The notes under the pieces were generated by a model. The model worked only from the letters and a program-made list of their open reading frames with translations. It searched no databases and was not told the DNA's origin. Below, in pieces: positions 11,646-21,398 of a stretch of 64,000 nucleotides of DNA. The first letter of the stretch is position 1. Every line of letters begins with the position of its first letter. Position numbers and translations under genes: made by a program. Source of the DNA: Marinomonas primoryensis. GTDB taxonomy: Bacteria; Pseudomonadota; Gammaproteobacteria; Pseudomonadales; Marinomonadaceae. The stretch lies in assembly GCF_013372285.1 (NCBI RefSeq), contig NZ_CP054301.1, positions 420,001 through 484,000 on the forward strand. Direction: 5' to 3'.

Positions 11646-12911
11646 TTATTTATTTTTGCCTTTCATTGACTCAAAGAACTCATCGTTTGTTTGAGTTACT
11701 TTTAGGCGATCGATTAAGAATTCAGTCGCTGCCACGTCTTCCATAGGGTTTAATAACTTACGAAGAATCCACATACGTTGTAGTTCGTCTTCAGACGTTA
11801 GTAGGTCTTCACGGCGAGTCCCTGAACGGCGAATATTAATCGCAGGGAATGTACGCTTCTCAGCGATCTTACGGTCAAGATGTAATTCAGAGTTACCCGT
11901 ACCTTTGAATTCTTCAAAGATAACTTCATCCATTTTTGAACCGGTATCGACAAGCGCAGTAGCGATGATTGTTAAGCTGCCACCTTCCTCTATGTTACGT
12001 GCTGCACCAAAGAAACGTTTTGGACGTTCTAGCGCGTTTGCATCCACACCACCCGTTAATACTTTACCTGATGAGGGGATGACTGTGTTGTAGGCACGCG
12101 CTAAACGAGTAATGGAGTCTAATAGAATGACCACGTCACGTTTATGTTCAACTAAGCGTTTTGCTTTTTCAATTACCATTTCAGCCACTTGAACATGGCG
12201 AGCTGGTGGCTCATCAAACGTAGAGGCAACCACTTCACCGCGTACGGTACGAGACATTTCGGTTACTTCTTCAGGACGTTCATCAATAAGTAACACAATT
12301 AAGTGGCATTCAGGGCTGTTACGAGTAATGGCGTTTGCGATATTTTGCAGCATGAAAGTTTTACCCGCTTTTGGGGGAGAAACGATCAACGCTCGTTGGC
12401 CTTTACCCATAGGAGCAACAAGGTCAATGATACGAGATGTGACGTCTTCAGTAGAGCCGTTGCCAGCTTCCATCAATAAACGTTCATCAGGGAATAAAGG
12501 TGTTAAGTTTTCAAAAAGGATCTTGTTACGTACGCTTTCCGGTTTATCAAAGTTGATTTCACTGACTTTTAATAAGGCAAAGTAGCGCTCGCCATCTTTA
12601 GGTGGGCGAATTTTTCCGGCAATGGTATCGCCAGTACGCAGGTTAAAGCGTCGTATTTGGCTTGGTGATACATAAATATCGTCCGGTCCTGCTAAGTATG
12701 AGCAGTCAGGTGAGCGTAAGAAACCAAAGCCATCTTGAAGAATCTCTAAGATGCCGTCGCCATAAATGTCTTCCCCACCTTTCGCATGACGCTTTAGGAT
12801 TGAGAAAATAACATCTTGTTTACGAGAACGAGCCATATTTTCTAGGCCCATTTCTGCTGCGATTTCTAAAAGCTCGTGTACTGATTTCTGTTTTAAGTCG
12901 GTAAGGTTCAT
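11646..12911 (-). CDS. rho: Transcription termination factor Rho
   Basis: A 421-residue hexameric RNA helicase that ends transcription. It tracks E. coli Rho almost residue for residue: the RNA-binding cold-shock domain ([17 protein letters not shown], then [13 protein letters not shown]), Walker A PPKAGKTF, Walker [17 protein letters not shown]-loop [14 protein letters not shown], and R-loop [10 protein letters not shown]. The start is placed at MNLTDLK (12911), the universal N-terminus. An in-frame ATG at 12968 would add 19 residues. Neither start has a clear ribosome binding site. The thioredoxin gene often found directly upstream is absent. Confidence 0.96.
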   Translation of the reverse strand: MNLTDLKQKSVHELLEIAAEMGLENMARSRKQDVIFSILKRHAKGGEDIYGDGILEILQDGFGFLRSPDCSYLAGPDDIYVSPSQIRRFNLRTGDTIAGKIRPPKDGERYFALLKVSEINFDKPESVRNKILFENLTPLFPDERLLMEAGNGSTEDVTSRIIDLVAPMGKGQRALIVSPPKAGKTFMLQNIANAITRNSPECHLIVLLIDERPEEVTEMSRTVRGEVVASTFDEPPARHVQVAEMVIEKAKRLVEHKRDVVILLDSITRLARAYNTVIPSSGKVLTGGVDANALERPKRFFGAARNIEEGGSLTIIATALVDTGSKMDEVIFEEFKGTGNSELHLDRKIAEKRTFPAINIRRSGTRREDLLTSEDELQRMWILRKLLNPMEDVAATEFLIDRLKVTQTNDEFFESMKGKNK

Positions 12912-13443
12912 AAGCGGATTTTGTATTAGCTCATTTTGAGGAAGATTGACGGAATTAGAGTTAATCATTAAGTAACAATAATGTGAGTCTGGAAGTATTT
13001 TACAATGTATCAGCTACTCGGCACCAAAAAACGCAAAACAATATGGTTATACTTTTGTTCTGGTTTAAGCTAGCCCGGATAAGGCAGAAGCCAATACAGC
13101 GCGAAACAATTTGATTGGAATCTAAACGTGATCAGCTTACTGCTTTATCACTATCAAGACCATCCATACTATAGTTCGACTTAAAGGCGAGGTCTATAGT
13201 GAAATTTAGGAAAAAAACATTTTCTGATAAATTTTTGATCAAAAACAGGATTTTTAGGGCTTTGCTTGGTGTTTTATTGGAATTAAGGTCTTAGTAATCC
13301 TTGCTTTTCGAAAAAAGCCGCTAAATTTAATGAAAAATTCATCGAATCATCCGTTATTTTTGATTTTTTGTTGGCAATGACACAGCCAAGTAACTGATAT
13401 ACTGTTCTCCTTATTAAGACTTCTGCAATATAAGGCTTTCTGA
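12912..13443. other. Long spacer between divergent rho and ppx
   Basis: About 530 bp with no gene. It holds a 7-bp inverted repeat (ACTATAG at 13168-13174 and CTATAGT at 13194-13200) and a 14-bp palindrome TTTTTGATCAAAAA (13232-13245). A long rho leader would fit the known autoregulation of rho, but the sequence does not prove it. Confidence 0.45.
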
Positions 13444-14961
13444 ATGCAATCACTTTTTTTGCAACAATCTCATGACTTTCCTTTCGAAAAAATTGCCGCT
13501 ATTGACCTTGGGTCAAATAGCTTTCATATGGTTGTCGCTCAAGTTACCCATGGTCAATTGCGTATCACTGGAGAATTTGGAGAAAAAGTTCAGTTGGCTG
13601 CTGGCTTGGTAAATGATCACTTAGATGATGCTGCACAGCAACGAGGCTTGGACTGCTTAGCTCAATTTGCGCAAGTGATTGAAGATATGCCACCTGGTTC
13701 TGTTCGTGTTGTTGGGACGAACGCGCTTAGGGTTGCCAAAAACCGCTATGACTTCATTGGTAAAGCGATGGATATCATGAGTCACCCTGTTGAGATTATC
13801 GCGGGACGAGAGGAAGCACGTCTTATTTATGTTGGTGTTTCAAGAACCATGGATCATGGTGAAGCCAAAAGACTGGTGGTAGATATCGGTGGTGGTAGTA
13901 CAGAGTTTATTATTGGCAGGCAGCTTGAGCCAATATTAACGGAAAGTCTTCACATGGGGTGCGTTAGTTTCAATCAACGTTTTTTTGATGATGGCACCAT
14001 TAATAAGTCTAATTTTCAGAAAGCGGTTACTGCTGCGCGTTTAGAGCTGCTAAGTATTCAAGATGATTACCTTGATGAAACGTGGGATGTCTCAATTGGC
14101 TCATCAGGAACGGTTAAGGCTGCCTTCAACATTGTTAAGGAAAACAATTGGAGCAAAAAAGGCATCACACCAAAAGCACTTAAGCAGATTCAAAAAGCGT
14201 TATTTTTGGCCGGTCATGTTGATAATATCGATTTACCAGGGCTCAAGCCTGAACGTAAAAATACCTTTGCAGCGGGTATTGCCATTTTAACGGCGGTGTT
14301 TGAGTGTTTTGATATTAAGCAAATGGACTTTTCAAATGGTGCACTAAGAGAAGGTGTGCTTTATGACATTATGGGTCGATACGCAGAAACGGATATTCGT
14401 GAACGTACTGTCAACTACATGCTCAATCAATACCATATTGACACAGAACAAGCGAAACTTGTGACCCATACTGCGCTGTCTGCTTTGGCTCAAGTTCGAG
14501 ACGATTGGAGTTTAAACAGTATATCCAGCGAAGATTTACTTCGTTGGGCGGGTCTTCTTCATGAAGTCGGAGCTGGTATCTCCCACAGCCGATATCATAA
14601 ACATGGTGCTTATATTATTAGAGAGTCAGACATGCCTGGCTTTTCCCAACAAGAGCAGCAAGCGTTAGCAAACTTAATTTTGCGACATCGTCGCAAGTTT
14701 ACTCAATCGTTAGATTACCGCTTTACTAAAAGTGATCAACAAGATTTAGATCGATTGTCAATTTTATTGAGATTGGCTATTTTGCTTCATCACGATAGGA
14801 AAGAAGGTGATATGCCTATTTTCACGTTGAAAGCCGATAATAAAACACTTCATGCGGAATTCTTGCCGGAATGGCTAGATAGCAGACCGTTAACATTGGC
14901 TAACTTACAGCGCGAAGCCGAGTCTTTAGTGTTGGATGGATACACGTTGACGTTTAGTTAA
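13444..14961 (+). CDS. ppx: Exopolyphosphatase
   Basis: A 505-residue Ppx/GppA-family enzyme that trims phosphate from polyphosphate ends. The N-terminal ASKHA motif is AAIDLGSNSFHMVVAQ and the second phosphate loop is LVVDIGGGSTEFIIG. The C-terminal half carries an HD-like helical domain (WAGLLHEVGAGIS, LRHRRKF). Length fits Ppx (about 500) rather than shorter GppA forms. It opposes rho, and ppk is 10 kb away on the other strand. It is convergent with the small gene that follows. Confidence 0.95.
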   Translation: MQSLFLQQSHDFPFEKIAAIDLGSNSFHMVVAQVTHGQLRITGEFGEKVQLAAGLVNDHLDDAAQQRGLDCLAQFAQVIEDMPPGSVRVVGTNALRVAKNRYDFIGKAMDIMSHPVEIIAGREEARLIYVGVSRTMDHGEAKRLVVDIGGGSTEFIIGRQLEPILTESLHMGCVSFNQRFFDDGTINKSNFQKAVTAARLELLSIQDDYLDETWDVSIGSSGTVKAAFNIVKENNWSKKGITPKALKQIQKALFLAGHVDNIDLPGLKPERKNTFAAGIAILTAVFECFDIKQMDFSNGALREGVLYDIMGRYAETDIRERTVNYMLNQYHIDTEQAKLVTHTALSALAQVRDDWSLNSISSEDLLRWAGLLHEVGAGISHSRYHKHGAYIIRESDMPGFSQQEQQALANLILRHRRKFTQSLDYRFTKSDQQDLDRLSILLRLAILLHHDRKEGDMPIFTLKADNKTLHAEFLPEWLDSRPLTLANLQREAESLVLDGYTLTFS

Positions 14962-14993
14962 GTGAGTTTGTGTCTACAAAGAGTCGAAAATAG

Positions 14994-15296
14994 TTAGGTT
15001 AATTGATCAATTGATCGATATAACGCCGCGACTTCCTCTCTTTGTAATCCGGTCACTCGAGAAAGCCTGCCAATACTGGATGATATCTGTACCGATTCTT
15101 TTCCCGACTCGTCTTTTGCTTCAGATTTTTCTGGTTGAATTGGAGCGGCCAGTAGCTGTTTAGCACGATCAGATAATTGAACTGGGTCTTGTCGGTTCTC
15201 AGAATCTGGGCGCGCATTGGTTTCTGCCTGTACCGGTAAGGCAGGCAGATACAAATGATTGCTTGATGTTACTGATGAAATCGACAAAACAGCCAC
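14994..15296 (-). CDS. Small hypothetical protein, weakly FlgM-like
   Basis: A 100-residue protein I do not recognise with certainty. Residues 1-20 are Ser-rich and mildly hydrophobic, the middle is charged and disordered-looking, and it contains PVQLSDRAKQLL and VQISSSIGRLSRV followed by a predicted helix (LQREEVAALYRSIDQL). The LSDRAKQL element followed by a C-terminal helix recalls FlgM-type anti-sigma factors, but the similarity is too slight for a call. It is convergent with ppx, and no flagellar gene is nearby. Confidence 0.6.
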   Translation of the reverse strand: MAVLSISSVTSSNHLYLPALPVQAETNARPDSENRQDPVQLSDRAKQLLAAPIQPEKSEAKDESGKESVQISSSIGRLSRVTGLQREEVAALYRSIDQLT

Positions 15297-15690
15297 CCTA
15301 GTCTAACTATTCAAAATGCTACTCATATAGTAGTACAAAAAATGACCTGGGTATGTGTGTTTTACTGCTCTATTTTGAATATCTTTTTTTATACAGCAGA
15401 ATAATTTTTAGACAGAGGGCAAGAAGGCGACATACTTGTCGTGGCTTTATATTTAATTGGTTAACTCAACGCAGAATTAGTCCTAATTTTCTATTTATTT
15501 TATACTCTCATTCACCATATTAGTGTCATTGCTATATAAGGATGATATTGTTTACTAAATTTTTCGTCAGCAAGGTGCACTAATAAATGGTGCATTTAAC
15601 AGGTGAGCGTTCTGCTTTATATCATGCTGTTATCTTTGATACCGTGAATGATTGTCTGTTGTAAGTAATTCGCTTCAAAAAGGATGCCGC
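15297..15690. other. Intergenic region upstream of the tubulin-like gene
   Basis: About 390 bp of AT-rich DNA between divergent genes, with no gene, terminator or repeat I can support. The start of the next gene is fixed by AAAAGGA at 15677-15684, seven bases before the ATG at 15691. A TTG at 15652 in the same frame lacks such a site. Confidence 0.5.
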
Positions 15691-17718
15691 ATGAGCCAAG
15701 AAAATCTACCAATAGAACACCTTTATTTTACTGAGACAAATCTAGAAAAAATCTTAGAAAATTTAGACATAGTTCGAAATAGAATTCATCCTCCATCACC
15801 AGAAGATAATGGCGTTAATGAACAGGTGTTCCCATCTGTTTGCCTCATTGGTTTAGGACGTTGTGGCTCCAATATCGCATTGGATGTCGCATCGTTAGTC
15901 TACGACGCCAGAACAAGCTATATGCGTGAAGTGGAAAGCCAGGAAATGTTAGATAGCGAACGTGAGTTCCGGCCTATGCGTTGGATTCGCAAACATTTAC
16001 CGCTTGAAGATAAAGATGGCTTTAAGCCAGTGTTCCTAATTGAACCTATCGTATTACTTGGCGATCTAGATAAAGACATTGAAGGGCGAATTCGTTTTTC
16101 GAACCAAGTCGGCCGAGCTAAGTTTTTAGAGGAATACACAAAACTGCAAATAATGGACTTGTCTGAAGTGCATGCGGGTGGTGCCGGTAATGCGCCTATT
16201 CTAGGGCAATATCTAGCGAAAATTATTCTCAATAAAGATGCGACAACATTCCAAAATGAAAATTGGAAACACATGCATTCTTATTTGGTTGATTCTTGCG
16301 GCATTAAAGCGAATCAATCGCGTCTTTATTTTTATATATTCAGTGCGGGTGGTGGTACTGGTTCGGGGATGGCGTCTGAATTTGGTCTTGCGCAACAATT
16401 TTCGTACTTAAGTAAAACATTTGATTATCGTTCAGATCAGAATCCATTGGTTGATAAGCGTCATAGTTTTGTATTTGAACCTATTTTCACCTCTGGTATC
16501 TGTATTCTCCCTAATATTTCTGGGAAAAATGTTGAGATTTCAGAAGCATTGCATATTAACGCAGGGCGTTTGTTAACCAAGTATATTTCAGAAGAGTGGA
16601 ACTTTTCGTATAACGAAGAGCGTGAAGAAGACGAAGTACCTGCCGATGTAATGGAGCGCATTCGTCCTTGGAATTCTATGATGCTGATTTCTAACGATAT
16701 AATGCGTTATGCCGAAGAGGAAGACGGTGGAGATGCTGATAATATCGATGTAAACACCATGGAGAAATATGCTAACCAGTATATTTCACAGCAAATTTTC
16801 AACATTCTGACAGCACAAGCGGTGACAACAGACTACGATGAAGACTACTTCCGTCGTGCTGGTATTGATATTGCTGAAACAATTCGCCTTGATGCCAATG
16901 ACTTATTTATGAGTTTAGCGGGCCCAGTTGCGGTGGCTTATGCCGAAAGTGTGGTCAATGAAGGCACGCATCAAGACAGTGTTGATATAGATGATTTGTT
17001 CTGTCGCTCTATTGAGTTGCCACATTTTAATAATGACACGTCAGCGATTGAAGGTGTCAGTGTGCTACCTGTTGAATCAGAACGATACCGTGAAGCTATT
17101 AAGAATTATCGTAAAAGTGGCTATGATGCGAGTACATTGAACCATCTGCATTTCTTTAAAAATTGTTCGTCAATTGTGTCTATCATTTCTTTACCTCGAG
17201 ATTACAAACTGTCTTTCACTGCATTGAATCGTTTGAAAATGCACTTGAACCGTTTATGTCCTAATACCACGTTAAAGCGCTACGCTCTTGTGATTGGGGC
17301 TTCAGCAAACTTGTCTTTGACAACGCTTATTGCGAAAAGCCCTTGTTTAAGTGATGACTTTTTAACGCTGATGGTTGCTTACATGAAGCGTTGTTTTGCT
17401 CGTGATGATTACCGATACACGGATGAAATAGACAACGCTATTATACAAATGATTCAAGATGAAGAGTTTGATGAGTCGTTAATAGATAAGTTCTTTACGA
17501 CGTATGAAAATCCAGCGAAAATTTTAGATACAAACTGGTATGCCATTAAGCCAATGTACGAGAAAAAATATCGTGAGTTGATTGATAACAGCCAGCATTT
17601 TGTTTCTATCAATGATATTCGTTTGGACATTGATAACGTGAAGAATGCGATCAAGTATCTTCGAGAAATTTATCGTCATCGTATTAGCAAAACAAAAGTA
17701 CTTACTCTCAATGGCTAG
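15691..17718 (+). CDS. Tubulin/FtsZ-superfamily GTPase-like protein of unknown function
   Basis: A 675-residue soluble protein. A first glycine-rich loop GLGRCGSN lies at residues 54-61 and the tubulin signature GGGTGSG at 220-226. SND at 334-336 and YANQ near 360-363 sit where FtsZ has IPND and AAND, which contact the nucleotide. LDANDL at 400-405 resembles the T7 catalytic loop (Asp401 and Asp404). It is not FtsZ: the gap between the first two loops is about twice as long, the C-terminal 250 residues are unfamiliar, and the short FtsZ C-terminal tail is missing. Proteobacterial FtsZ-like families have been described from sequence; membership here is inferred. It is monocistronic, with its own terminator. 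Confidence 0.85.
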   Translation: MSQENLPIEHLYFTETNLEKILENLDIVRNRIHPPSPEDNGVNEQVFPSVCLIGLGRCGSNIALDVASLVYDARTSYMREVESQEMLDSEREFRPMRWIRKHLPLEDKDGFKPVFLIEPIVLLGDLDKDIEGRIRFSNQVGRAKFLEEYTKLQIMDLSEVHAGGAGNAPILGQYLAKIILNKDATTFQNENWKHMHSYLVDSCGIKANQSRLYFYIFSAGGGTGSGMASEFGLAQQFSYLSKTFDYRSDQNPLVDKRHSFVFEPIFTSGICILPNISGKNVEISEALHINAGRLLTKYISEEWNFSYNEEREEDEVPADVMERIRPWNSMMLISNDIMRYAEEEDGGDADNIDVNTMEKYANQYISQQIFNILTAQAVTTDYDEDYFRRAGIDIAETIRLDANDLFMSLAGPVAVAYAESVVNEGTHQDSVDIDDLFCRSIELPHFNNDTSAIEGVSVLPVESERYREAIKNYRKSGYDASTLNHLHFFKNCSSIVSIISLPRDYKLSFTALNRLKMHLNRLCPNTTLKRYALVIGASANLSLTTLIAKSPCLSDDFLTLMVAYMKRCFARDDYRYTDEIDNAIIQMIQDEEFDESLIDKFFTTYENPAKILDTNWYAIKPMYEKKYRELIDNSQHFVSINDIRLDIDNVKNAIKYLREIYRHRISKTKVLTLNG

Positions 17719-17748
17719 TACTGTCTAAGTCGTGTCGAGATGTTTATT

Positions 17749-17781
17749 TTAAAAGGTCACCTCTAAGGTGGCCTTTTTTTG
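17749..17781 (+). terminator. Terminator of the tubulin-like gene
   Basis: Arms AAAAGGTCACC and GGTGGCCTTTT (one G-T pair) around TCTAA are followed by a run of T, 31 bp after the stop codon. Confidence 0.88.
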
Positions 17782-17969
17782 TTTTTATACGGCGGCTAAA
17801 CGGGTCGGCTCCCAAAGTTGGCTTAACTATTGAATACCTTAAAAGCAGAACCGCTTAATTGTTTCTTATTTTTGTATTCTTGTTCTGATGGTGGTTTTAG
17901 TGAGCTTCAGTTGTGCGGCTCTATTTGGCTCGAGTCTTTTTGGTGCGCTTTTCATTGTCTAGGATGTAT

Positions 17970-20900
17970 ATGGCAGAATTCTATTGGTTGTTAGTCGCTT
18001 CGGCGTTTGTTTTTATGATGCAAGCGGGTTTTTTATGTTTAGAAAGTGGACGTATTCGCAGTAAAAATAGCATCAATGTCGCGGCAAAAAACATATCCGA
18101 TTTTATTATCTCGACGACGTTATTTTGGTTCTTTGGTTTTGGCATTATGTTTGGTGACTCTATAGCAGGTGTCTTTGGCACCAGTGAATTTTTGTTTGAT
18201 GGACAACATACTCCTTGGGAAATTAGCTTCTTTCTTTTTCAAATGATGTTCTGTGGTACCGCAGCAACGCTCACGTCAGGAGCGGTTGCTGAACGCATGA
18301 CATTTATTGGCTATTTAGCCATTACGGTTGTATTAAGTGCCCTAATTTATCCTATTGTTGGGCATTGGGTTTGGTCTAGTGTTTACTCTTCAGAGAGGCC
18401 TCAGGGTTGGCTTGAAGCGCTTGGTTTTGTGGATTTTGCTGGCTCTACCGTTGTGCATTCGGTTGGTGGTTGGGTGGCATTAGCGGCCATTATAATTATT
18501 GGTCCGCGCTTGGGGCGTTTTGAGCAGGGAATTCGTTTACCGCCTGGAAATAATCTTCCCTTATCGGCTTTGGGGGTTTTATTAATTTGGTTTGGCTGGT
18601 TTGGTTTTAATGGTGGAAGTACGTTGGCGTTAACCGACGCTGTTCCCTTAATTATCTTAAATACCTTCATATCTGCGGCTTGGGGAGGCTTGGTCGCAGC
18701 GGCTATCAATTATTTCAGAGACGGTTATGTTGAAGTCGGTTTTGTATTGAATGGCACCATAGCTGGTCTAGTTGGTATCACTGCTTCTTGTCATGTTGTT
18801 TCTTCTGGAGCGTCAATTATTATCGGCGGTGTTTCTGGCGTCGTGGTGTACTACGGCAGTTTATTGATGGAACGCTGGCGTCTCGATGACGCACTTGACG
18901 TTGTCCCTGCGCATTTATTCGCGGGCATTTGGGGTACGTTGAGTGTGGCTTTATTTGGTCAAACCGACAAAATAAATAATGGATTAAGCTTCTTTGGGCA
19001 GCTTTGGGTGCAAGCCTTAGGTGTTGCTGTCATTGGTTTATATTGTTTTTTTGTTGCTTATGCCTGTATGTGGTTGTTGAATCATTTTATGCCGCTACGA
19101 GCAAGTAAAGAACAAGAAGAGCAAGGGTTAAATGTTGCAGAGCATCGGGCGACAACAGAATTGTTTGATTTGCTGACATCCATGCAGTATCAACAAAATA
19201 ATGCTGACTTTTCAACGCCGGTACCAGAAGAGCCTTTTACTGAAGTGGGACAGATTGCACGTAAATACAATCAAGTGATTGACCGGGTAAGCAGTGAAAT
19301 TGCGCAGCGTGATGATGCATTAACTCGTTTTCAAGAAAGTGAAATGCGCAAGTCTGCGATTTTGAACTCTTCGATGGACTGTATTGTGACTATCAATCGC
19401 TTTGGTTCGGTTATGGAGTTTAATCCAGCCGCCGAGCGTACTTTTGGGTGTTTGAAAAAACAAGTAGAAGGAAAAAGTTTTATTGGTCTCTTCATTCTTG
19501 AAGACGATAGACAGAAAATCTTTGAAAGTTTGAACTCAGGCTTTTCTTCATCAAGTGGTTTGATTCTTAACCGACGCAATCCGTTTCGTTTACAACGTGG
19601 TCAAAACCATCATTTTCCGGCAGAAATTGCCATTACCAAAGCAAACTCAGAATCCTCCATAGAAAGTGAGTACACGCTTCATATTAGAGATATGACGCGT
19701 CATGTGAAGCTGCAGGAGCGTTTGAAGTTTTTGGCTTACAGCGACCCGCTGACGAGCCTATACAATCGAACCTATTTAATGGATGCACTGGTGAGCTCAT
19801 TATTGTTTGCCACCAAGCAGAAAACAGCCGTTGGCTTGCTGTTCTTGGATCTAGACAACTTTAAGATTATTAATGACACGCTTGGGCATAAAGCGGGTGA
19901 TGAGTTGTTGTGTGAAGTTGCTAGACGATTAATCGCGGTATCAGATCAACATGACGTTATTGCACGTTGGGGCGGCGATGAGTTTGTCTTTATGATGACT
20001 GAAGAAGTGACAGAAAGTCGCTTATCGCAGCGCGCTCAAGACATTCTTAGTGCGATGCGTCTGCCCGTTAAACTCAACGAACAGTACCTTACTATTCCTA
20101 CCAGTATTGGAATTTCGTTCTCCGATCAACTCGGTATTGATGCGGATAAATTGATTCAACAAGCTGATATTGCCATGTATTGGGCAAAGGAAAAAGGGCG
20201 TGATAATGCGCAATTTTTCACAGCGGAAATGGTCAATGTGATCACAAAAAAATTCGGCTTTGAGAAAGAGATTAATGAAGCGCTTTCATTAGGGCACTTT
20301 CATTTGGTTTTCCAGCCAAAAGTATTCATGGAGAAAGGTAATATTTTAGGTTTAGAAGCCTTGATCCGTTGGAATCATCCGATCAAAGGGCTAATTCCTC
20401 CATCCGAATTCATTCCCATTGCTGAAGAATCTAGTTTAATAATCAAGATAGATGAGTGGGTTATCAACCAAGCGTTAAAGCAGCAAAAAAGCTGGCGGGA
20501 TCAAGGCTTAACAATTGTCTCTATTGCAGTGAATCTTTCTGGACGACATCTAGTATCAGACTCTTTGGTGCCATATATTTCACAAAAGTTGGAATATTAC
20601 GGTATTGAAGGGTGTTGGCTAGAGATTGAAATTACGGAAGGGGTTTTACTGAAAGATATCCAGCGTTGCATCGACGTCATGGCAGAACTGAAAGCGTTAG
20701 ACATTAAAATATCAGTGGATGATTTTGGAACCGGCTATTCATCGCTGAGTTATTTAAAGCGTTTGCCTTTGGATATCTTGAAAATTGACCAGTCGTTTGT
20801 TGAAGAATGCGATAGTCATGTGGAAGACACCAAAATCTGTGAAACAATAATTCACCTAGCGCAAAGCCTGGAACTCGCTATTGTTGCGGAGGGCGTAGAA

Positions 20901-21026
20901 ACCGCTCCGCAAGCCGAGATGTTAAAGTCTCTAGGCTGTGAGATTTTCCAAGGGTATTACTATCATAAACCGATGAAAAGTAATGAGATTGCTAAATTAC
21001 TTATTAAGGATTATGTGGTGGCTTAG
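17970..21026 (+). CDS. Ammonium transporter fused to PAS, GGDEF and EAL domains
   Basis: A 1018-residue membrane protein. Residues 1 to about 395 are an Amt/Rh channel: DFAGSTVVH carries the first pore histidine and VPAHLFAGIWG the second. A HAMP-like linker (about 405-455) and a PAS domain (about 457-580) follow. The diguanylate cyclase site is intact (GGDEF at 668-672) but the RxxD inhibitory site reads DQHD. The phosphodiesterase site has EAL at 796-798 and DDFGTGYSSL. It probably couples ammonium sensing or uptake to cyclic-di-GMP. The start at 17970 has AGGA five bases upstream; the earlier frame from 17913 has none. Its last 23 bases overlap the convergent mrpG gene. No glnK is beside it. 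Confidence 0.93.
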   Translation: MAEFYWLLVASAFVFMMQAGFLCLESGRIRSKNSINVAAKNISDFIISTTLFWFFGFGIMFGDSIAGVFGTSEFLFDGQHTPWEISFFLFQMMFCGTAATLTSGAVAERMTFIGYLAITVVLSALIYPIVGHWVWSSVYSSERPQGWLEALGFVDFAGSTVVHSVGGWVALAAIIIIGPRLGRFEQGIRLPPGNNLPLSALGVLLIWFGWFGFNGGSTLALTDAVPLIILNTFISAAWGGLVAAAINYFRDGYVEVGFVLNGTIAGLVGITASCHVVSSGASIIIGGVSGVVVYYGSLLMERWRLDDALDVVPAHLFAGIWGTLSVALFGQTDKINNGLSFFGQLWVQALGVAVIGLYCFFVAYACMWLLNHFMPLRASKEQEEQGLNVAEHRATTELFDLLTSMQYQQNNADFSTPVPEEPFTEVGQIARKYNQVIDRVSSEIAQRDDALTRFQESEMRKSAILNSSMDCIVTINRFGSVMEFNPAAERTFGCLKKQVEGKSFIGLFILEDDRQKIFESLNSGFSSSSGLILNRRNPFRLQRGQNHHFPAEIAITKANSESSIESEYTLHIRDMTRHVKLQERLKFLAYSDPLTSLYNRTYLMDALVSSLLFATKQKTAVGLLFLDLDNFKIINDTLGHKAGDELLCEVARRLIAVSDQHDVIARWGGDEFVFMMTEEVTESRLSQRAQDILSAMRLPVKLNEQYLTIPTSIGISFSDQLGIDADKLIQQADIAMYWAKEKGRDNAQFFTAEMVNVITKKFGFEKEINEALSLGHFHLVFQPKVFMEKGNILGLEALIRWNHPIKGLIPPSEFIPIAEESSLIIKIDEWVINQALKQQKSWRDQGLTIVSIAVNLSGRHLVSDSLVPYISQKLEYYGIEGCWLEIEITEGVLLKDIQRCIDVMAELKALDIKISVDDFGTGYSSLSYLKRLPLDILKIDQSFVEECDSHVEDTKICETIIHLAQSLELAIVAEGVETAPQAEMLKSLGCEIFQGYYYHKPMKSNEIAKLLIKDYVVA

Positions 21027-21390
21027 GTTGGCTTACCGGTGCTTCTCGGTTGCGAATCGTTTCCATAAGATCTTGGCCTTGGGTTCTCTCTAATGATTTA
21101 GTGCGTTGATGAAGTGCTGTTTTAGCAATCATATTGGCGGCAACCGGAGCGGTAATCAAAAGAAATAGAGTGATGAGCAACTCTTGAATTGAAAGCGCTT
21201 CTTTTAGGTGGCTTTGGAAGATCATTGATGCAACCAGAACGCCCGTAATACCGAGCGTTGAGGCTTTGGTAGGACTGTGCAAGCGCATATAAATATCAGG
21301 CAAACGTACGAGACCGTAAGAACCTATCAATAAAAATAGGCCGCCAATTAGCAAGGATACACAGATGATAATTTCTAGATAAAAAGGCAT
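21004..21390 (-). CDS. mrpG: Mrp antiporter subunit G
   Basis: A 128-residue subunit with three membrane segments in the first 95 residues, including the family motif YGLVRLPDIYMRLHSPTKA. It is the last gene of the mrp operon, part of the multi-subunit Na+/H+ antiporter that exports sodium and keeps the cytoplasm near neutral. The charged C-terminal tail overlaps the convergent Amt-GGDEF-EAL gene by 23 bases, so no terminator is visible in between. Confidence 0.92.
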   Translation of the reverse strand: MPFYLEIIICVSLLIGGLFLLIGSYGLVRLPDIYMRLHSPTKASTLGITGVLVASMIFQSHLKEALSIQELLITLFLLITAPVAANMIAKTALHQRTKSLERTQGQDLMETIRNREAPVSQPKPPHNP

Positions 21391-21398
21391 AACTTATC

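Noticed and set aside
17814..17836. TTGGCTTAACTATTGAA as a sigma54 promoter of the Amt fusion
   Set aside because: The -12 element reads GA instead of GC and the -24 part is incomplete.
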